Positions 1 to 10,058 of a stretch of DNA of 64,000 nt are shown here, one piece after another. Source of the DNA: Fodinibius salicampi (GTDB lineage: Bacteria > Bacteroidota > Rhodothermia > Balneolales > Balneolaceae); NCBI RefSeq assembly GCF_039545095.1, contig NZ_BAABRS010000005.1:124001-188000 (forward strand). The letters run 5' to 3'. Each line of letters begins with the position of its first letter. Positions within the stretch are counted from its first letter, which is position 1. The notes beneath the pieces were generated by a model. That model worked only from the letters and a program-made list of their open reading frames with translations, was not told the DNA's origin and did no database searches. The position numbers and the translations under genes are program-made.

Positions 1-435
1 CAGGCCATAACCGCTTTTACATTCAACCGTTGTCACTCCCAGCGCGCTCATTTTTTCTAAAAAAGAGGAAGCTTTCTTATATAATTCCTCCTCCGATGCA
101 TTCCGAGTGCCCCGCACCGTAGATAAAATTCCTCCTCCCGTCTTAGCAATATCAAGGTAACTTTTCCCTTTTACCCGCATGGTAAACTCATCAGAACGCC
201 AGCCACCAAAAGCCAGATGCGTATGGCAGTCAATCAAGCCAGGGATCACCATCTTACCGCCAGCATCCACAGGTTCGTATTCCGCATAAGTATCAGGAAT
301 ATTGGTTTCTTTCCCAGCCCATTGTATCGTTTCTTCTTTCCAGGCTACTGCCGCGTTTCTAATAGGATGTATTGCTCCCTGTCCTCCTTCTTCCTTACAA
401 GTTGCCAGAAATCCTATATTTTTTAGTATGGGCAT
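1..435 (-). CDS. hutI: Imidazolonepropionase, N-terminal part (cut by left edge)
   Basis: HutI hydrolyses 4-imidazolone-5-propionate to N-formimino-L-glutamate, the third step of histidine breakdown, in the cytoplasm. Only the first 145 codons are in the window; the frame is open to base 1. The amidohydrolase metal motif DCHTHL (His71, His73) is followed by FGGWRSDEF, and [12 protein letters not shown] lies near residues 100-111, all typical of HutI. The ATG at 435 is 42 bases after the hutH stop, so the two are probably cotranscribed, hutH first. The family is usually near 400-420 residues, so about two thirds lies outside. Confidence 0.93.
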   Translation of the reverse strand, partial: MPILKNIGFLATCKEEGGQGAIHPIRNAAVAWKEETIQWAGKETNIPDTYAEYEPVDAGGKMVIPGLIDCHTHLAFGGWRSDEFTMRVKGKSYLDIAKTGGGILSTVRGTRNASEEELYKKASSFLEKMSALGVTTVECKSGYGL

Positions 436-477
436 CAATTCCAGTGTTTATTGTTCTTGCTCCAGGAAATTAAAAGA

Positions 478-1977
478 TTATTCTAATGGGCAAAGTTCTT
501 GCTCCACTTCCTTTACCATGTTACGACTTTGCAATAATTCTACCGCCTTGCTGATGTCATCTTTAAAATAGTGATCGGTGGTAGCATGGGGAATAATATC
601 TCGTACATACTCATGAGCAATCTCTACTCCGGTTCCAGGTTTAAGAGGTTTACGGAAATCCAGCGCCTGTGCGGCGGTAAAAAGCTCAATGGCCAATACC
701 TGCTCTACGTTTTGATAGACTTCCAGAAGCTTCAGCGCACTGATGCTCCCCATACTTACATGGTCTTCCTGCCCAAGGCTGGTCGGAATGGAATCAACTG
801 AAGAGGGATGACAAAGCACCTTATTTTCCGAGACCAGCGAAGCCGAAGTATATTGGGGGATCATAAAGCCGGAGTTAATCCCCGTTTCTTCCATTAACAA
901 CTTAGGAAGTCCATCATGGCCCTCCAAAAGCAGATATGTACGCCGCTCAGAAATACTCGCAAATTCAGCCAAAGCAATCTTCGCATGGTCTAAAGCCAAG
1001 GCCAAAGGCTGACCGTGAAAATTTCCGCCACTAATGATATCGCCGTTTTCAAAAACGAGCGGATTATCCGTTACGGAGTTCAGTTCGGTTTCTATTACTT
1101 CCCTGCAGTATCGCAATCCATCTCTGCTTGCCCCATGTACCTGTGGCACACACCGAAGGCAGTACGGATCCTGTACTTTTCCACAATGCCGATGCGACTC
1201 CAGGATCTCACTATCAACCAGTAACTCACGCACATTACGGGCCACTTCCTGCTGTCCTTTATGGGGACGAATTTCGTGAATGCGCTCGTCAAACGGCTTG
1301 ATACTGCCCTGCAATGCCTCCAAACTCATCGCCGCAATCAGATCGGAGGCCTTCATCAGGTTAAGCGATTTTTCCAGTACGTACGCGCCGTATCCGCTCA
1401 TTAGCTGCGTACCATTAATAAGTGACAGTCCATCTTTGGGTTGCAGATCAATAGGGTTGAGACCGTGCTCATTCAACACTTTTTCAGCCGGGATGGTATC
1501 GGTCCCTTCCTTATTCCAGAACAGTCCGTACCCTAACAGCGGAAGCGCCATATGAGCCAGCGGCGCCAAGTCTCCGGAAGCTCCCACGCTTCCCTTCTCT
1601 GGCATTGCAGGAATCAAATCGTGCTCAAAAAAATAGATCAGGCGATCGAATGTTTTCTCTGAGATTCCCGAGTTACCTAATCCAAGTGCATGAATCTTAA
1701 GCTGAAGCATCAGCTGAGAAATATCTTTGTGAATTAAATCCCCAACACCCACCGAGTGTGACAAAATCAAATTGCGTTGCAATTGCATAAGTTGCTTCCC
1801 GCTCACACGTTTGTTCGCCAAGGCACCAAAACCGGTATTGATACCATACATTGGCTCATCGCGATCAAGTGCCTCCTCAACAATATCTCTGGAGGTTCTT
1901 ATTGATGATTTATCCCTTTTAAGATCAGAAATACTATTCGATAAATCCTCGTACAAACTGGGAATGGTAATCTTCAC
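478..1977 (-). CDS. hutH: Histidine ammonia-lyase
   Basis: Converts L-histidine to urocanate and ammonia, the entry step of histidine use. The 499 residues match the usual family length. The Ala-Ser-Gly triplet that cyclises to the MIO prosthetic group is at 133-135 inside GSVGASGDLAPLAH, and the catalytic tyrosine lies in YGINTGFG (Tyr44). The NGTQ and DNPL blocks of the family are also present. hutI follows 42 bases downstream on the same strand. hutU is not adjacent but about 6 kb away. The start is the ATG at 1977, just before the divergent ZIP-like gene, so the 98-base gap should hold promoters for both. Confidence 0.97.
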   Translation of the reverse strand: MKITIPSLYEDLSNSISDLKRDKSSIRTSRDIVEEALDRDEPMYGINTGFGALANKRVSGKQLMQLQRNLILSHSVGVGDLIHKDISQLMLQLKIHALGLGNSGISEKTFDRLIYFFEHDLIPAMPEKGSVGASGDLAPLAHMALPLLGYGLFWNKEGTDTIPAEKVLNEHGLNPIDLQPKDGLSLINGTQLMSGYGAYVLEKSLNLMKASDLIAAMSLEALQGSIKPFDERIHEIRPHKGQQEVARNVRELLVDSEILESHRHCGKVQDPYCLRCVPQVHGASRDGLRYCREVIETELNSVTDNPLVFENGDIISGGNFHGQPLALALDHAKIALAEFASISERRTYLLLEGHDGLPKLLMEETGINSGFMIPQYTSASLVSENKVLCHPSSVDSIPTSLGQEDHVSMGSISALKLLEVYQNVEQVLAIELFTAAQALDFRKPLKPGTGVEIAHEYVRDIIPHATTDHYFKDDISKAVELLQSRNMVKEVEQELCPLE

Positions 1978-2075
1978 TGGACTGATTTCTTTATCGATAT
2001 TTGTTCAAAAATACGAGGATTTAACACCCGATACCAATTTTGATTATTTTCAAAAACAATTAATCTTGATTTCCT

Positions 2076-2789
2076 ATGAGTCAACTACTCTTCATTATAG
2101 GCATCTCTTGGCTTGCAGGATTTTCGGCCTTTATCGGCAGTAGCATAGCCCAAATTGAAGATACGCCCAATACCGAGGCAAAACAGGAATTTATTTATGG
2201 CATTGTTGCCCTCGGGGGTGGCATTCTACTGGCTGCTGTTGCCTATGCCCTTACTCCCAAGGCTATTGAAGAATTGGGTATAACATCATTGACCATATCC
2301 TTTTGCCTGGGCGGTTTAATATTTTGCTTTTTGGATGCAGTAATCACAAAAATAAGTGGTCAAAAAGCCCAGCTAATGGCAATGTTATTAGACTTTATTC
2401 CAGAAGCAATCTCGATGGGAGCGGTATTTGGACAAAATCAAAACCTCGGTATTTTGTTAGGCAGCTTTATTGCAGCACAAAACCTTCCCGAAGGATTTAA
2501 CTCTTACCGAGAAATGAAACACTCCGGCCTTTCATCCCGCAAAATCCAAATTGCTTTATTTGCAATAAGCTTTATTGGTCCTATAGCAGCTTGTTTGGGA
2601 TATTTTTTCCTGCAAGATAATAACATACTTACAGCCAGTATCATGAGTTTTGCATCCGGAGGCATTTTATACCTAATCTTTCAGGATATTGCTCCACAGG
2701 CAAAAATGAAAAATCATTGGAAGCCTCCGCTGGGTGCCATATTAGGTTTTGCTATTGGAATGATAGCCCATAAACTCCTCGGGTTATAA
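2076..2789 (+). CDS. ZIP-family metal transporter-like membrane protein
   Basis: A 237-residue protein with about eight hydrophobic segments and the two ZIP signature helices: DFIPEAISMG near residues 108-117 and QNLPEGFNSYREM near 140-152. ZIP proteins move Zn(II), Fe(II) or related divalent metals into the cytoplasm. The usual HNLPEG histidine is Gln here and the usual glycine of the IPEG helix is Ala, so metal choice or activity may differ from classical ZIPs. It diverges from hutH and faces the GyrI-like gene. No histidine-rich cytoplasmic loop is visible. The fold assignment is good; the substrate is unknown. Confidence 0.72.
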   Translation: MSQLLFIIGISWLAGFSAFIGSSIAQIEDTPNTEAKQEFIYGIVALGGGILLAAVAYALTPKAIEELGITSLTISFCLGGLIFCFLDAVITKISGQKAQLMAMLLDFIPEAISMGAVFGQNQNLGILLGSFIAAQNLPEGFNSYREMKHSGLSSRKIQIALFAISFIGPIAACLGYFFLQDNNILTASIMSFASGGILYLIFQDIAPQAKMKNHWKPPLGAILGFAIGMIAHKLLGL

Positions 2790-2838
2790 AACTGCTCTAA
2801 AAGTTTTGTCGGCCAATAATAAGTTGAACGCCTATCTC

Positions 2839-3273
2839 TCAGAGCACTTTTATATACAGTTCATGTACTTGATCTGAATTGCCTTTTCGATACCCATAAT
2901 CAATTTTGAAGTCCCCGGCTTCTATATCATTCTCCTCAGCCCAATCGTACATCCTGCCGAATGTTTCGGCAATCCCTTCCAAAGCACCCTGATGCTGCTC
3001 ATAAATATATTTTTGAATGGGTATATCAACTTTTTCCATCTTATCAGGGACTTCTGAATCCTTTTCTACCTCCACCCCAATTAACTGGGTATATTGTCCA
3101 TCTGTAACATCCAGCGAAACATCCATCATCACATCTTCCTTACGGCCCTCGATCTCGTTCAGCCGTCCTTTAGCTTTTTCCCAGGATGGCGGCATGACTT
3201 TATGTAAACTCTGCCAATCCGCCTCTACTTTAATCCCAATAACTGTAAACGCTTCTTTTTCTACAATTTTCAT
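2839..3273 (-). CDS. GyrI-like / AraC effector-binding-domain protein
   Basis: A stand-alone 144-residue protein resembling the GyrI-like small-molecule binding domain (BmrR/Rob effector fold): an N-terminal strand (KIVEKEAFTVIGIKVEA), a central Asp/Val-rich strand with QLIGVEVEK, and a C-terminal half with a duplicated strand-helix pattern ending in a strand. There is no DNA-binding domain and no signal peptide, so it is probably a cytoplasmic ligand-binding or hydrolase-like member. It converges on the ZIP-like gene with a 49-base gap. The ligand cannot be told from sequence. Confidence 0.62.
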   Translation of the reverse strand: MKIVEKEAFTVIGIKVEADWQSLHKVMPPSWEKAKGRLNEIEGRKEDVMMDVSLDVTDGQYTQLIGVEVEKDSEVPDKMEKVDIPIQKYIYEQHQGALEGIAETFGRMYDWAEENDIEAGDFKIDYGYRKGNSDQVHELYIKVL

Positions 3274-3521
3274 TTTGATGATCTTTAAATACTGTAATTA
3301 GATGAACTTATAGAGTAATATATGAGAAATAGTACATTTAGCAGATATAATTCCAGAAAAAATAATACACTAAGTGCAAATAATTCTCATTTCATAGGAT
3401 ACTCCTCTTACGGGTATTGCTAATACCTAAAAAAAGCCTTTACTTCTTCTCAAATTAAAATACTGACTCACAGAGCAATATTTATTGAAGCATCATTGCC
3501 CTAATATGGAAAGGAAAGTAG

Positions 3522-4187
3522 ATGGACAATCAAACATTTATCATCGATTTTGACAGCACTTTTGTAAGCGTTGAATCATTAGACTTATTAGCCACAATAT
3601 CGTTAGATGGCAACGCTGATAAAGATCAAAAAGTAAAGCAGATAGCTGATATCACCGATTTAGGCATGAACGGAGAGTTATCATTCACCGATTCCCTTAA
3701 AAGGAGGCTAGCGGTATTAGAAGCAAACAAATCACATCTCAAAAAGTTGATCCCTCTCCTAAAGTCAGAAATATCGCCTTCCTTTGAAAAAAATCGAGCC
3801 TTTATCCAAGAGCATTCGGATTCGATCTATATTATTTCCAGTGGATTTAAAGAATTTATTGTGCCTGTCGTCGCTGATTTTGGTATTCCCGAAGATCACG
3901 TCTTGGCCAATACCTTTGAGTTTGATGAATCAGGAAATATTACGGGCGCTGACCAACAAAATCCACTCGCAGGAGATAGTGGGAAAATTAAAGTCGTTGA
4001 ACAACTCAATCTCGAAGGAGAAATAATTACAGTTGGAGATGGATATACTGACTACGAGATCAAAAAAGCGGGCCTTGCAACACAATTCTTCGTTTTTACT
4101 GAAAATGTAAGCCGCGAAAAGGTTCTGGAAGCAGCAACGTTTGTTGCTTCTTCATTTGATGAAGTTCTTTTTGCCAAGCAGACCTAA
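3522..4187 (+). CDS. HAD-family phosphatase, SerB-like
   Basis: A 221-residue haloacid-dehalogenase phosphatase of the phosphoserine-phosphatase type. Motif I is DFDSTFVS (nucleophile Asp9, general acid Asp11), motif II the serine of YIISSGF near residue 107, motif III the lysine of GDSGKIKV, and motif IV GDGYTDYE near residue 171. All four catalytic elements are there, so it should be active as a cytoplasmic phosphomonoesterase. O-phosphoserine is the likeliest substrate by similarity, but no serine-synthesis genes are nearby to confirm it. GGAAAGGAAAG before the ATG may serve as a ribosome binding site. Confidence 0.75.
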   Translation: MDNQTFIIDFDSTFVSVESLDLLATISLDGNADKDQKVKQIADITDLGMNGELSFTDSLKRRLAVLEANKSHLKKLIPLLKSEISPSFEKNRAFIQEHSDSIYIISSGFKEFIVPVVADFGIPEDHVLANTFEFDESGNITGADQQNPLAGDSGKIKVVEQLNLEGEIITVGDGYTDYEIKKAGLATQFFVFTENVSREKVLEAATFVASSFDEVLFAKQT

Positions 4188-4327
4188 GAAATCCCTCTGC
4201 GGATAAAACAACTAAACCCCTAAATCATATTTCAAGAGGCTTTAACAAGGAGAAAACGGTCAGTATAACTTGAGGCATAATTTGTATCTTATACATTAAA
4301 TAATCGGAATATTCGTTTCAGTTAAAT

Positions 4328-4987
4328 ATGTCCATCTCATCCTGCATTTTGTGCAGCAGCACTGATATCCAGCATTTCTTTAAAGACACATCCGAACACC
4401 ACGCTTCGGATTACTACCAGTGCCAAAACTGTCGATTGATCTTTGCTCCTCCGAAAGATCGTCCCTCTAGGAGTGCCGAATTTGACCGTTACGAAACCCA
4501 TGAAAACGATCCCCAAGACGAAGGCTATCGCAATTTCCTAGGACAGCTATTTCATCCGTTAAACGAACTGCTTGAACCCGAAAGTAAAGGACTGGATTTC
4601 GGATCAGGTCCAGGCCCTACCCTTAATCTCATGTTTGAAGAAGAGGGACATACCATGCGGATTTACGATTCTTTTTACGATGATGATCCCTCGGTTTTTG
4701 AAGAGACTTACGATTTCATTACAGCTACCGAAGTGGTGGAGCACCTTTTCCATCCCGGCAAAGAATTAGAGCGGCTATGGAGCTGCCTGCGTCCCGGTGG
4801 GTATCTCGGCATCATGACTAAAATTGCTAAAGATGATAAGGATTTCTTTGCCGAATGGCATTACCGGCTGGATCTGACCCACGTTACTTTTTATACCAAA
4901 AATACGTTTCGCTGGCTTGCCGACCATTGGGATGCTCATATCTCTTTTTCTGCTGACCGGGTAATCATCTTTCAGAAAAAACAATAA
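4328..4987 (+). CDS. Class I SAM-dependent methyltransferase with N-terminal zinc ribbon
   Basis: 219 residues. An N-terminal CxxC (CILC, residues 6-9) and a second CxxC (CQNC, about 32-35) form a small zinc ribbon, followed by a Rossmann methyltransferase domain with motif I LDFGSGPGPTL near residue 90. An acidic residue ends the next strand (RIYDSFYDDD), and TATEVVEHLFHP is followed by LRPGGYLGIMT. This Zn-ribbon plus Methyltransf_11-like layout is common in Bacteroidota and Proteobacteria, but the substrate is not established. It converges on the serine-hydrolase gene with a 6-base gap. Confidence 0.8.
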   Translation: MSISSCILCSSTDIQHFFKDTSEHHASDYYQCQNCRLIFAPPKDRPSRSAEFDRYETHENDPQDEGYRNFLGQLFHPLNELLEPESKGLDFGSGPGPTLNLMFEEEGHTMRIYDSFYDDDPSVFEETYDFITATEVVEHLFHPGKELERLWSCLRPGGYLGIMTKIAKDDKDFFAEWHYRLDLTHVTFYTKNTFRWLADHWDAHISFSADRVIIFQKKQ

Positions 4988-4993
4988 CCTCTA

Positions 4994-6973
4994 TCATTCT
5001 TTCTTTTCAAAAAATACGTTTTTTGTACGTCCATTGGATGCATTAAATCCGGTTATCTCATCCTCTTCATTTCGGATAAATGAAAAGTCTGTGACCGGAA
5101 ATTCGCCTGAAAAAGAATCCTCATTACCGGGTGATAAGGTAATGTCATCCAAATAATAGTGCCGCAGTACCAGGCTGCTGTCTTCAAGAGCAATTGTATA
5201 GCTAGTTTCTATTTCCTCACTAAAATAGCGGCCGGTATATTTTTTCATCTGCTCCATATCCGGATCCCACTCAATGCGTTTTGCAATATGATTTCCATTC
5301 TGATGAAGCGTGAGAGAATCGGCCGTCCCGTCTTCATTCAGATGGAATGTAATATCAGCATTCACTCCCACCAAACTAAAGGTAGAGTCGGAGGTAGCCG
5401 TTATATCTACTTCAGGCTGACCTGTAGCCTGGGTATAAAGTCTGTCTCCGTCGCGGTAGAATGAAAGAACAAAGCCCGGCTGAATAACCAGTTCGTAACG
5501 TCCTGTCAGCGGCTCGAAGTTTTCGGGTTCATAGTTAAAGGATTCCTCCTCACCTGACTCCTCCGTTTCTTTAGGTTCCATATGTTCTCCAAAGTACTCA
5601 TCCGCAATTTTTTGCGCTATATCACCCTGGAAAGAACTGTTATTACTTTGGGTTACAACTCCGGCCTCGATCTCGGGGAAATACATCAGCATTGACCGGT
5701 GTGCCAGATCCGATCCGCCGTGGTGTATATATTCCAGTCCCCTGTACTCCTGTGCAAAAAGCCCCAGCCCATATTCGGTGGACTGGCCGTTATTCAGTTT
5801 GTAAGGAGTAGTCATTTGCCGGATGATATTTTCGCTGCCAACTGTTGGTTCCTCCAGGTTTCGAATCCATTTAGCTAGATCCCCAAGGGTTGTATAAATA
5901 CCGCCAGCACCCATAGCCCCGCCTAAATCTGCCACTTCCCTGTACTCTCCATCTTTGCTCATTGTATAGCCCTGAGAGCTTTCCGGCACCACCTGGTTTT
6001 GGGTTTTCCGTACCATCGTATGATTCATTCCAAGAGGCTCAAAAACCTGCTTCTTCATATATTCAGGAAAAGCCATATCAGTAACCCGGTTAATCACTTC
6101 AGCAATCAAAGCGTATCCAGTGTTATTGTAATTCCATTGGGCCCCGGGTTTGTTTTGTAGTTCAGGCTGACGTTGAACCACCTTTATAATCATTTCTCGA
6201 TCCAAATCACTACTCAGGTCCCGCCCCGTCATTGCCAATGTATTTAAAAACTCCCGGTAACCACTGGTGTGCGTTAGTAAATGGCGAAGGGTTACGGTGT
6301 GTTCGAACTCCGGCAGTTCAGGAATATAATCACGGACATCATCATCCAGTGAAAGCTTATCCTGCTCGGCCAGTAATAACAATCCAAAAGCCGTAAACTG
6401 CTTGGACGTCGACCCGATATTGGTTCGGGTTTCAACATCAAAAGGAATATTGTAGCTAAGATTGGCCATACCATAAGCCTCTGAAAATAGGATTTCACCG
6501 TCCCGGATCACCATGGCTTCCGCACCCGGCACATCATTCCCAGAATATGCCATCATCAATTGATCTACACGAGCATCAGGATCAGATGCAATAGGCTCTA
6601 CCGTCGACACCAAAAAGGAATAGTTCCCCTCTTCTTGCTTATACGGTGCCACCTCAATCCGGTAGTTACCGGACAACTTCGTATCAAATTGAAAGCGCTC
6701 GTGTCCTCGCGCCGGGCCATCAAAGGTAGCAACTTCCTCTCCCTTTGGACTATGGACCGTAACCACTACATCTACACTCTGCTGGTTGGCCTTTCCGAAC
6801 ACAAATTGCCCGGAATCTAATTCAGTTGAATAGAAGTGTGAGCCATGTTGCGTTAACGTATTATTCACTTCTTCCCCTATTGCAATAGGAATCTCTTTTT
6901 GATCGGGTTCCTGACCAAAAGCATTAACGGTCAAAACCAGCAAACAACAAAATGATGTAATAAAACTTTTCAT
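4994..6973 (-). CDS. Secreted serine hydrolase, beta-lactamase/PBP-like
   Basis: I start it at the ATG at 6973, which gives a clean signal peptide (MKSFITSFCC to the FGQ cleavage region); the frame extends 23 codons upstream but that part looks non-coding. The exported protein is about 659 residues: a beta-rich pre-peptidase-like domain (about 30-125), then a class C beta-lactamase/DD-peptidase-like domain with SxxK (Ser188-Lys191), the Tyr-Asn-Asn triad (282-284) and a HxG-type HGG, and a beta-rich C-terminal extension with two similar parts. Such proteins are usually periplasmic esterases or D-aminopeptidases rather than antibiotic-resistance enzymes. Confidence 0.85.
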   Translation of the reverse strand: MKSFITSFCCLLVLTVNAFGQEPDQKEIPIAIGEEVNNTLTQHGSHFYSTELDSGQFVFGKANQQSVDVVVTVHSPKGEEVATFDGPARGHERFQFDTKLSGNYRIEVAPYKQEEGNYSFLVSTVEPIASDPDARVDQLMMAYSGNDVPGAEAMVIRDGEILFSEAYGMANLSYNIPFDVETRTNIGSTSKQFTAFGLLLLAEQDKLSLDDDVRDYIPELPEFEHTVTLRHLLTHTSGYREFLNTLAMTGRDLSSDLDREMIIKVVQRQPELQNKPGAQWNYNNTGYALIAEVINRVTDMAFPEYMKKQVFEPLGMNHTMVRKTQNQVVPESSQGYTMSKDGEYREVADLGGAMGAGGIYTTLGDLAKWIRNLEEPTVGSENIIRQMTTPYKLNNGQSTEYGLGLFAQEYRGLEYIHHGGSDLAHRSMLMYFPEIEAGVVTQSNNSSFQGDIAQKIADEYFGEHMEPKETEESGEEESFNYEPENFEPLTGRYELVIQPGFVLSFYRDGDRLYTQATGQPEVDITATSDSTFSLVGVNADITFHLNEDGTADSLTLHQNGNHIAKRIEWDPDMEQMKKYTGRYFSEEIETSYTIALEDSSLVLRHYYLDDITLSPGNEDSFSGEFPVTDFSFIRNEEDEITGFNASNGRTKNVFFEKKE

Positions 6974-7108
6974 TGATATAATTCCTGATTGAAGTTTACC
7001 TGAAAAGAGTATTCTTTGATTTGTTTCCTTATATATTTTCACGTATTTGACGCTGTTATGTTACAGTATGGCAAGGTGCCAACTCATTAAAACAGTCTCT
7101 CTATAAGA

Positions 7109-7576
7109 CTATATATGCATAAAGAAATAATATGCCATCATTCCGGATGCAATCACTTTAAGAAGGATATTAGCTAATAATCCCATAAATGACCCGACTG
7201 CTGATCGCAGGGCTTGGTCCGATGATTGTCCTCCAATCAACTCTCCCAGGAAAGCCCCGGCTAATGGACCGACAATAATTCCCACAGGTAAAAACAGAAG
7301 TCCGGCTATCATCCCGATTATACTTCCCCAAATGCCGTATGGCGACCCTCCGAACTTTTTTGTGCCGTAGGCGGGTATCACATTATCTAAAATCTGTATA
7401 GCCCCTATGATCAATAACCAGATAATCAGGAATTGTACTGTAAATGGCTGCGTGGCGAATTGAAGTAATAACAATCCACAATAAGTGACGGGTATACCGG
7501 GCAATACCGGCAAAAAAGATCCGAAAAATCCGGCAATAATACAGATTCCACCAAGAATTACAAGTATTGTTTCCAT
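7109..7576 (-). CDS. DUF456 family membrane protein
   Basis: 155 residues, nearly all hydrophobic, with five or so membrane segments and the glycine-rich signatures of DUF456: FLPVLPGIPVTYCGLLLL near residues 22-39, DNVIPAYGTKKFGGSPYGIWG in the middle, and LPVGIIVGPLAGAFLGEL. Family members are widespread small inner-membrane proteins of unknown function. It sits between the serine hydrolase and the NTF2-like gene on the same strand, but gaps of 58 bases or more make an operon uncertain. Confidence 0.85.
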   Translation of the reverse strand: METILVILGGICIIAGFFGSFLPVLPGIPVTYCGLLLLQFATQPFTVQFLIIWLLIIGAIQILDNVIPAYGTKKFGGSPYGIWGSIIGMIAGLLFLPVGIIVGPLAGAFLGELIGGQSSDQALRSAVGSFMGLLANILLKVIASGMMAYYFFMHI

Positions 7577-7633
7577 AAGAAGAATGAAATTATATTAAGA
7601 TATCTTATCAGACGAGAAACAATAACTTTTGTT

Positions 7634-8122
7634 TCAGTACTTCTGCTCTAACGGTCCCAGAGGACTCTCTTCACAAGCATTCTGCTTAACATTATAAGTG
7701 ATATCCGCAATTTTCCAATTTGCTTCGGTTTTAATCAGTGAAATTAGGTTGGTCCCACAGTGAGAGAAGGTGCCATCAACATGCAGATCGTAAGGTGTCC
7801 ATGCCATCGCGACATTGTCATCAACCAGCACTTTAGTATTCCACATACGCTCAACTATCGTCTGCTCAAAGTTTCCAATACTTTCCACAAATGAACTATT
7901 TTCTCCCAAGTTAACAATACCCGCTTCATTGATTCGGAACGTATGTCCACCATCCATAAATACCGATGCAGCTTTTGCAGAATCTGCTTCGGCCATAGCA
8001 TCAAAAAGCTTCTGTACAGTTTCCAAAACTGCTTTTTCTTCCTCTCTTTCTTGTCCGTAACACATAATTGCCAAACCAGTTAATAGAAAAACCAGTATCA
8101 CTATTTTGCTTATCATTTTCAT
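7634..8122 (-). CDS. Secreted NTF2-like / SnoaL-like protein
   Basis: 162 residues beginning with a signal peptide (MKMISKIVILVFLLTGLAIM, cleavage likely after CYG). The mature part has the helix of NTF2-like DUF4440/SnoaL proteins (AVLETVQKLFDAMAEADSAK), then strands including VAMAWTPYDLHVDG and a closing strand (WKIADITYNVK). Members of this fold bind small ligands or act as isomerases or lyases; no clear catalytic set is visible. Its stop is upstream of DUF456 on the same strand, and hutU precedes it by 58 bases, so readthrough from hutU is possible. Confidence 0.7.
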   Translation of the reverse strand: MKMISKIVILVFLLTGLAIMCYGQEREEEKAVLETVQKLFDAMAEADSAKAASVFMDGGHTFRINEAGIVNLGENSSFVESIGNFEQTIVERMWNTKVLVDDNVAMAWTPYDLHVDGTFSHCGTNLISLIKTEANWKIADITYNVKQNACEESPLGPLEQKY

Positions 8123-8180
8123 AGATTTCCAAAGGTTGGTTATTGCATTTATTTACATGTTTTGTCCTTAAATATAGATA

Positions 8181-9851
8181 TTACTCTATCATCGGCAAAT
8201 CCATACCCCGCTCTTTGGCTGTTTTGATGGCCTCTTCGTAACCGGCATCTGCATGACGCATAACTCCACTGCCCGGATCGTTGGTAAGTACACGCTGGAG
8301 TCGTTCGTCGGCCATATCGGTACCGTCGGCCACACACACCATGCCCGCATGAATGGAATAGCCGATACCCACACCTCCCCCGTGGTGCAGCGATACCCAG
8401 CTGGCTCCGCTGGCCGTATTGAGCATGGCATTTAACAGCGGCCAGTCCGCAATAGCATCCGAACCGTCCTTCATTCCTTCCGTTTCGCGATTAGGGGAAG
8501 CCACGGAGCCGGTATCCAAATGGTCGCGACCAATAACCAGCGGAGCATCTACCTTTCCTTTTTTGACAAGCCAGTTGAATTTGGCTCCCATTTCTGCCCG
8601 TTCCCCGTATTCCAGCCAGCAGATACGCGAAGGAAGGCCCTGAAACTGCACTTGGTCCTGTGCTTTGTGAATCCAGCGATTAAGCGATTCTTTTTCAGGA
8701 AAGGTATCCAGTACAGCCCTATCCGTCGTATAGATATCTTCGGGATTTCCGGACAGCGCCGCCCAGCGAAACGGTCCCGAACCTCGGCAAAAAAGCGGAC
8801 GAATAAAAGCGGGGACAAATCCCGGAAAGTTAAAAGCCTCCTCCATTCCGCGATGATCGGCCACCTGTCCGCGGATATTGTTGCCATAGTCAAAGGTTAC
8901 GGCGCCTTTTTCCTGCATTTTTAGCATCGTCTCGACATGGGTTTCCATGGAATCGAGCACCGCACCCTGATACATTTGTGGATTAAGCTCCCGCTCTTCA
9001 GCCGCCTCGGCCAGCGACATCCCCGCGGGAATATATCCAAGCTGCAGGTCATGTGCTGATGTCTGATCGGTTAATACATCGGGAACCACTCCTTTTTCCA
9101 GCATCTCCGGCAATACCTCTGCTGCATTACCCAGCAATCCTATGGAAAGCGCTTCTCCTTTTTCCTTGGCATCCAACGCCTTTTCAAGAGCCTCATCAAG
9201 ATTAGTGCATTTTTCATCGCAGTAGCCGGTTTCCACCCTACGATCAATGCGTCGCTCATCTACCTCTATGCCAATAAAAGCTGCGCCGTTCATGGTTGCT
9301 GCCAGCGGCTGAGCTCCGCCCATCCCGCCAAGCCCGGCGGTAACCAGTAATTGTCCCTGAAGGGTACCGTTAAATTTCTGGCGGGCACACTCCGCGAAAG
9401 TTTCGTAGGTCCCCTGCAGGATACCCTGCGTTCCGATATAAATCCAAGAGCCGGCGGTCATTTGGCCGTACATAGTCAGTCCCATTTTGTCAAGCCGCCG
9501 AAATTCATCCCAATTCGCCCACTTCGGCACCAAATGTGCATTGGCAATGAGCAAGCGTGGAGCTTCTTCGTGGGTCCGGAATACGCCCACCGGCTTTCCG
9601 CTTTGCACGAGCAGGGTCTCATCATTTTCCAGGCGCTTTAGCGTTTCCGTAATCTTGTGATAGCACTCCCAGTTCCGCGCCGCTTTTCCTCCACCACCAT
9701 AGACGATCAATTCCTCCGGTTTCTCCGCCACTTCCGGATCAAGGTTGTTCATCAACATGCGCAGGGCAGCCTCCTGGTGCCACCCCTTGCATTGCAGATT
9801 TGTTCCGGTTGGCGCTTTAATGTCCTTGACTTTGCCTCTTTCAGAACCCAT
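8181..9851 (-). CDS. hutU: Urocanate hydratase
   Basis: Converts urocanate to 4-imidazolone-5-propionate, step two of histidine degradation, using tightly bound NAD+. The protein is about 556 residues, the normal length. The NAD-binding glycine cluster [11 protein letters not shown] is near residues 173-183, and the active-site cysteine lies in [10 protein letters not shown] (about Cys411). [15 protein letters not shown] and [12 protein letters not shown] are family blocks. I use the ATG at 9851; an in-frame GTG two codons earlier (9857) is an alternative. It is separated from hutH-hutI by about 6 kb of unrelated genes and diverges from the peptide transporter. Confidence 0.95.
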   Translation of the reverse strand: MGSERGKVKDIKAPTGTNLQCKGWHQEAALRMLMNNLDPEVAEKPEELIVYGGGGKAARNWECYHKITETLKRLENDETLLVQSGKPVGVFRTHEEAPRLLIANAHLVPKWANWDEFRRLDKMGLTMYGQMTAGSWIYIGTQGILQGTYETFAECARQKFNGTLQGQLLVTAGLGGMGGAQPLAATMNGAAFIGIEVDERRIDRRVETGYCDEKCTNLDEALEKALDAKEKGEALSIGLLGNAAEVLPEMLEKGVVPDVLTDQTSAHDLQLGYIPAGMSLAEAAEERELNPQMYQGAVLDSMETHVETMLKMQEKGAVTFDYGNNIRGQVADHRGMEEAFNFPGFVPAFIRPLFCRGSGPFRWAALSGNPEDIYTTDRAVLDTFPEKESLNRWIHKAQDQVQFQGLPSRICWLEYGERAEMGAKFNWLVKKGKVDAPLVIGRDHLDTGSVASPNRETEGMKDGSDAIADWPLLNAMLNTASGASWVSLHHGGGVGIGYSIHAGMVCVADGTDMADERLQRVLTNDPGSGVMRHADAGYEEAIKTAKERGMDLPMIE

Positions 9852-10058
9852 ATCCACTCGTGTTTTATTCCTGATTTTAAAGCAATGTAAAAAATTAATT
9901 TCGGATTACGTATCTGCCTAATAAAGTTCACTAAAATAGCTTTTCGGTAGCGGAGTGGACTTAAAAGTTGCTTCACTATGTCGGTTTAATTATCATTCAC
10001 CGCGTGAATACGATGTGATTTTTGGGCTAAACGGCAATTCGAAATAAATCAGCTATAA

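Noticed and set aside
6974-7042. Upstream start for the serine hydrolase
   Set aside because: The 23 extra residues place a hydrophilic run before the signal peptide; the ATG at 6973 is more plausible.
9852-10058. Histidine-responsive operator between hutU and the peptide transporter
   Set aside because: I could not find a convincing inverted repeat in this gap.
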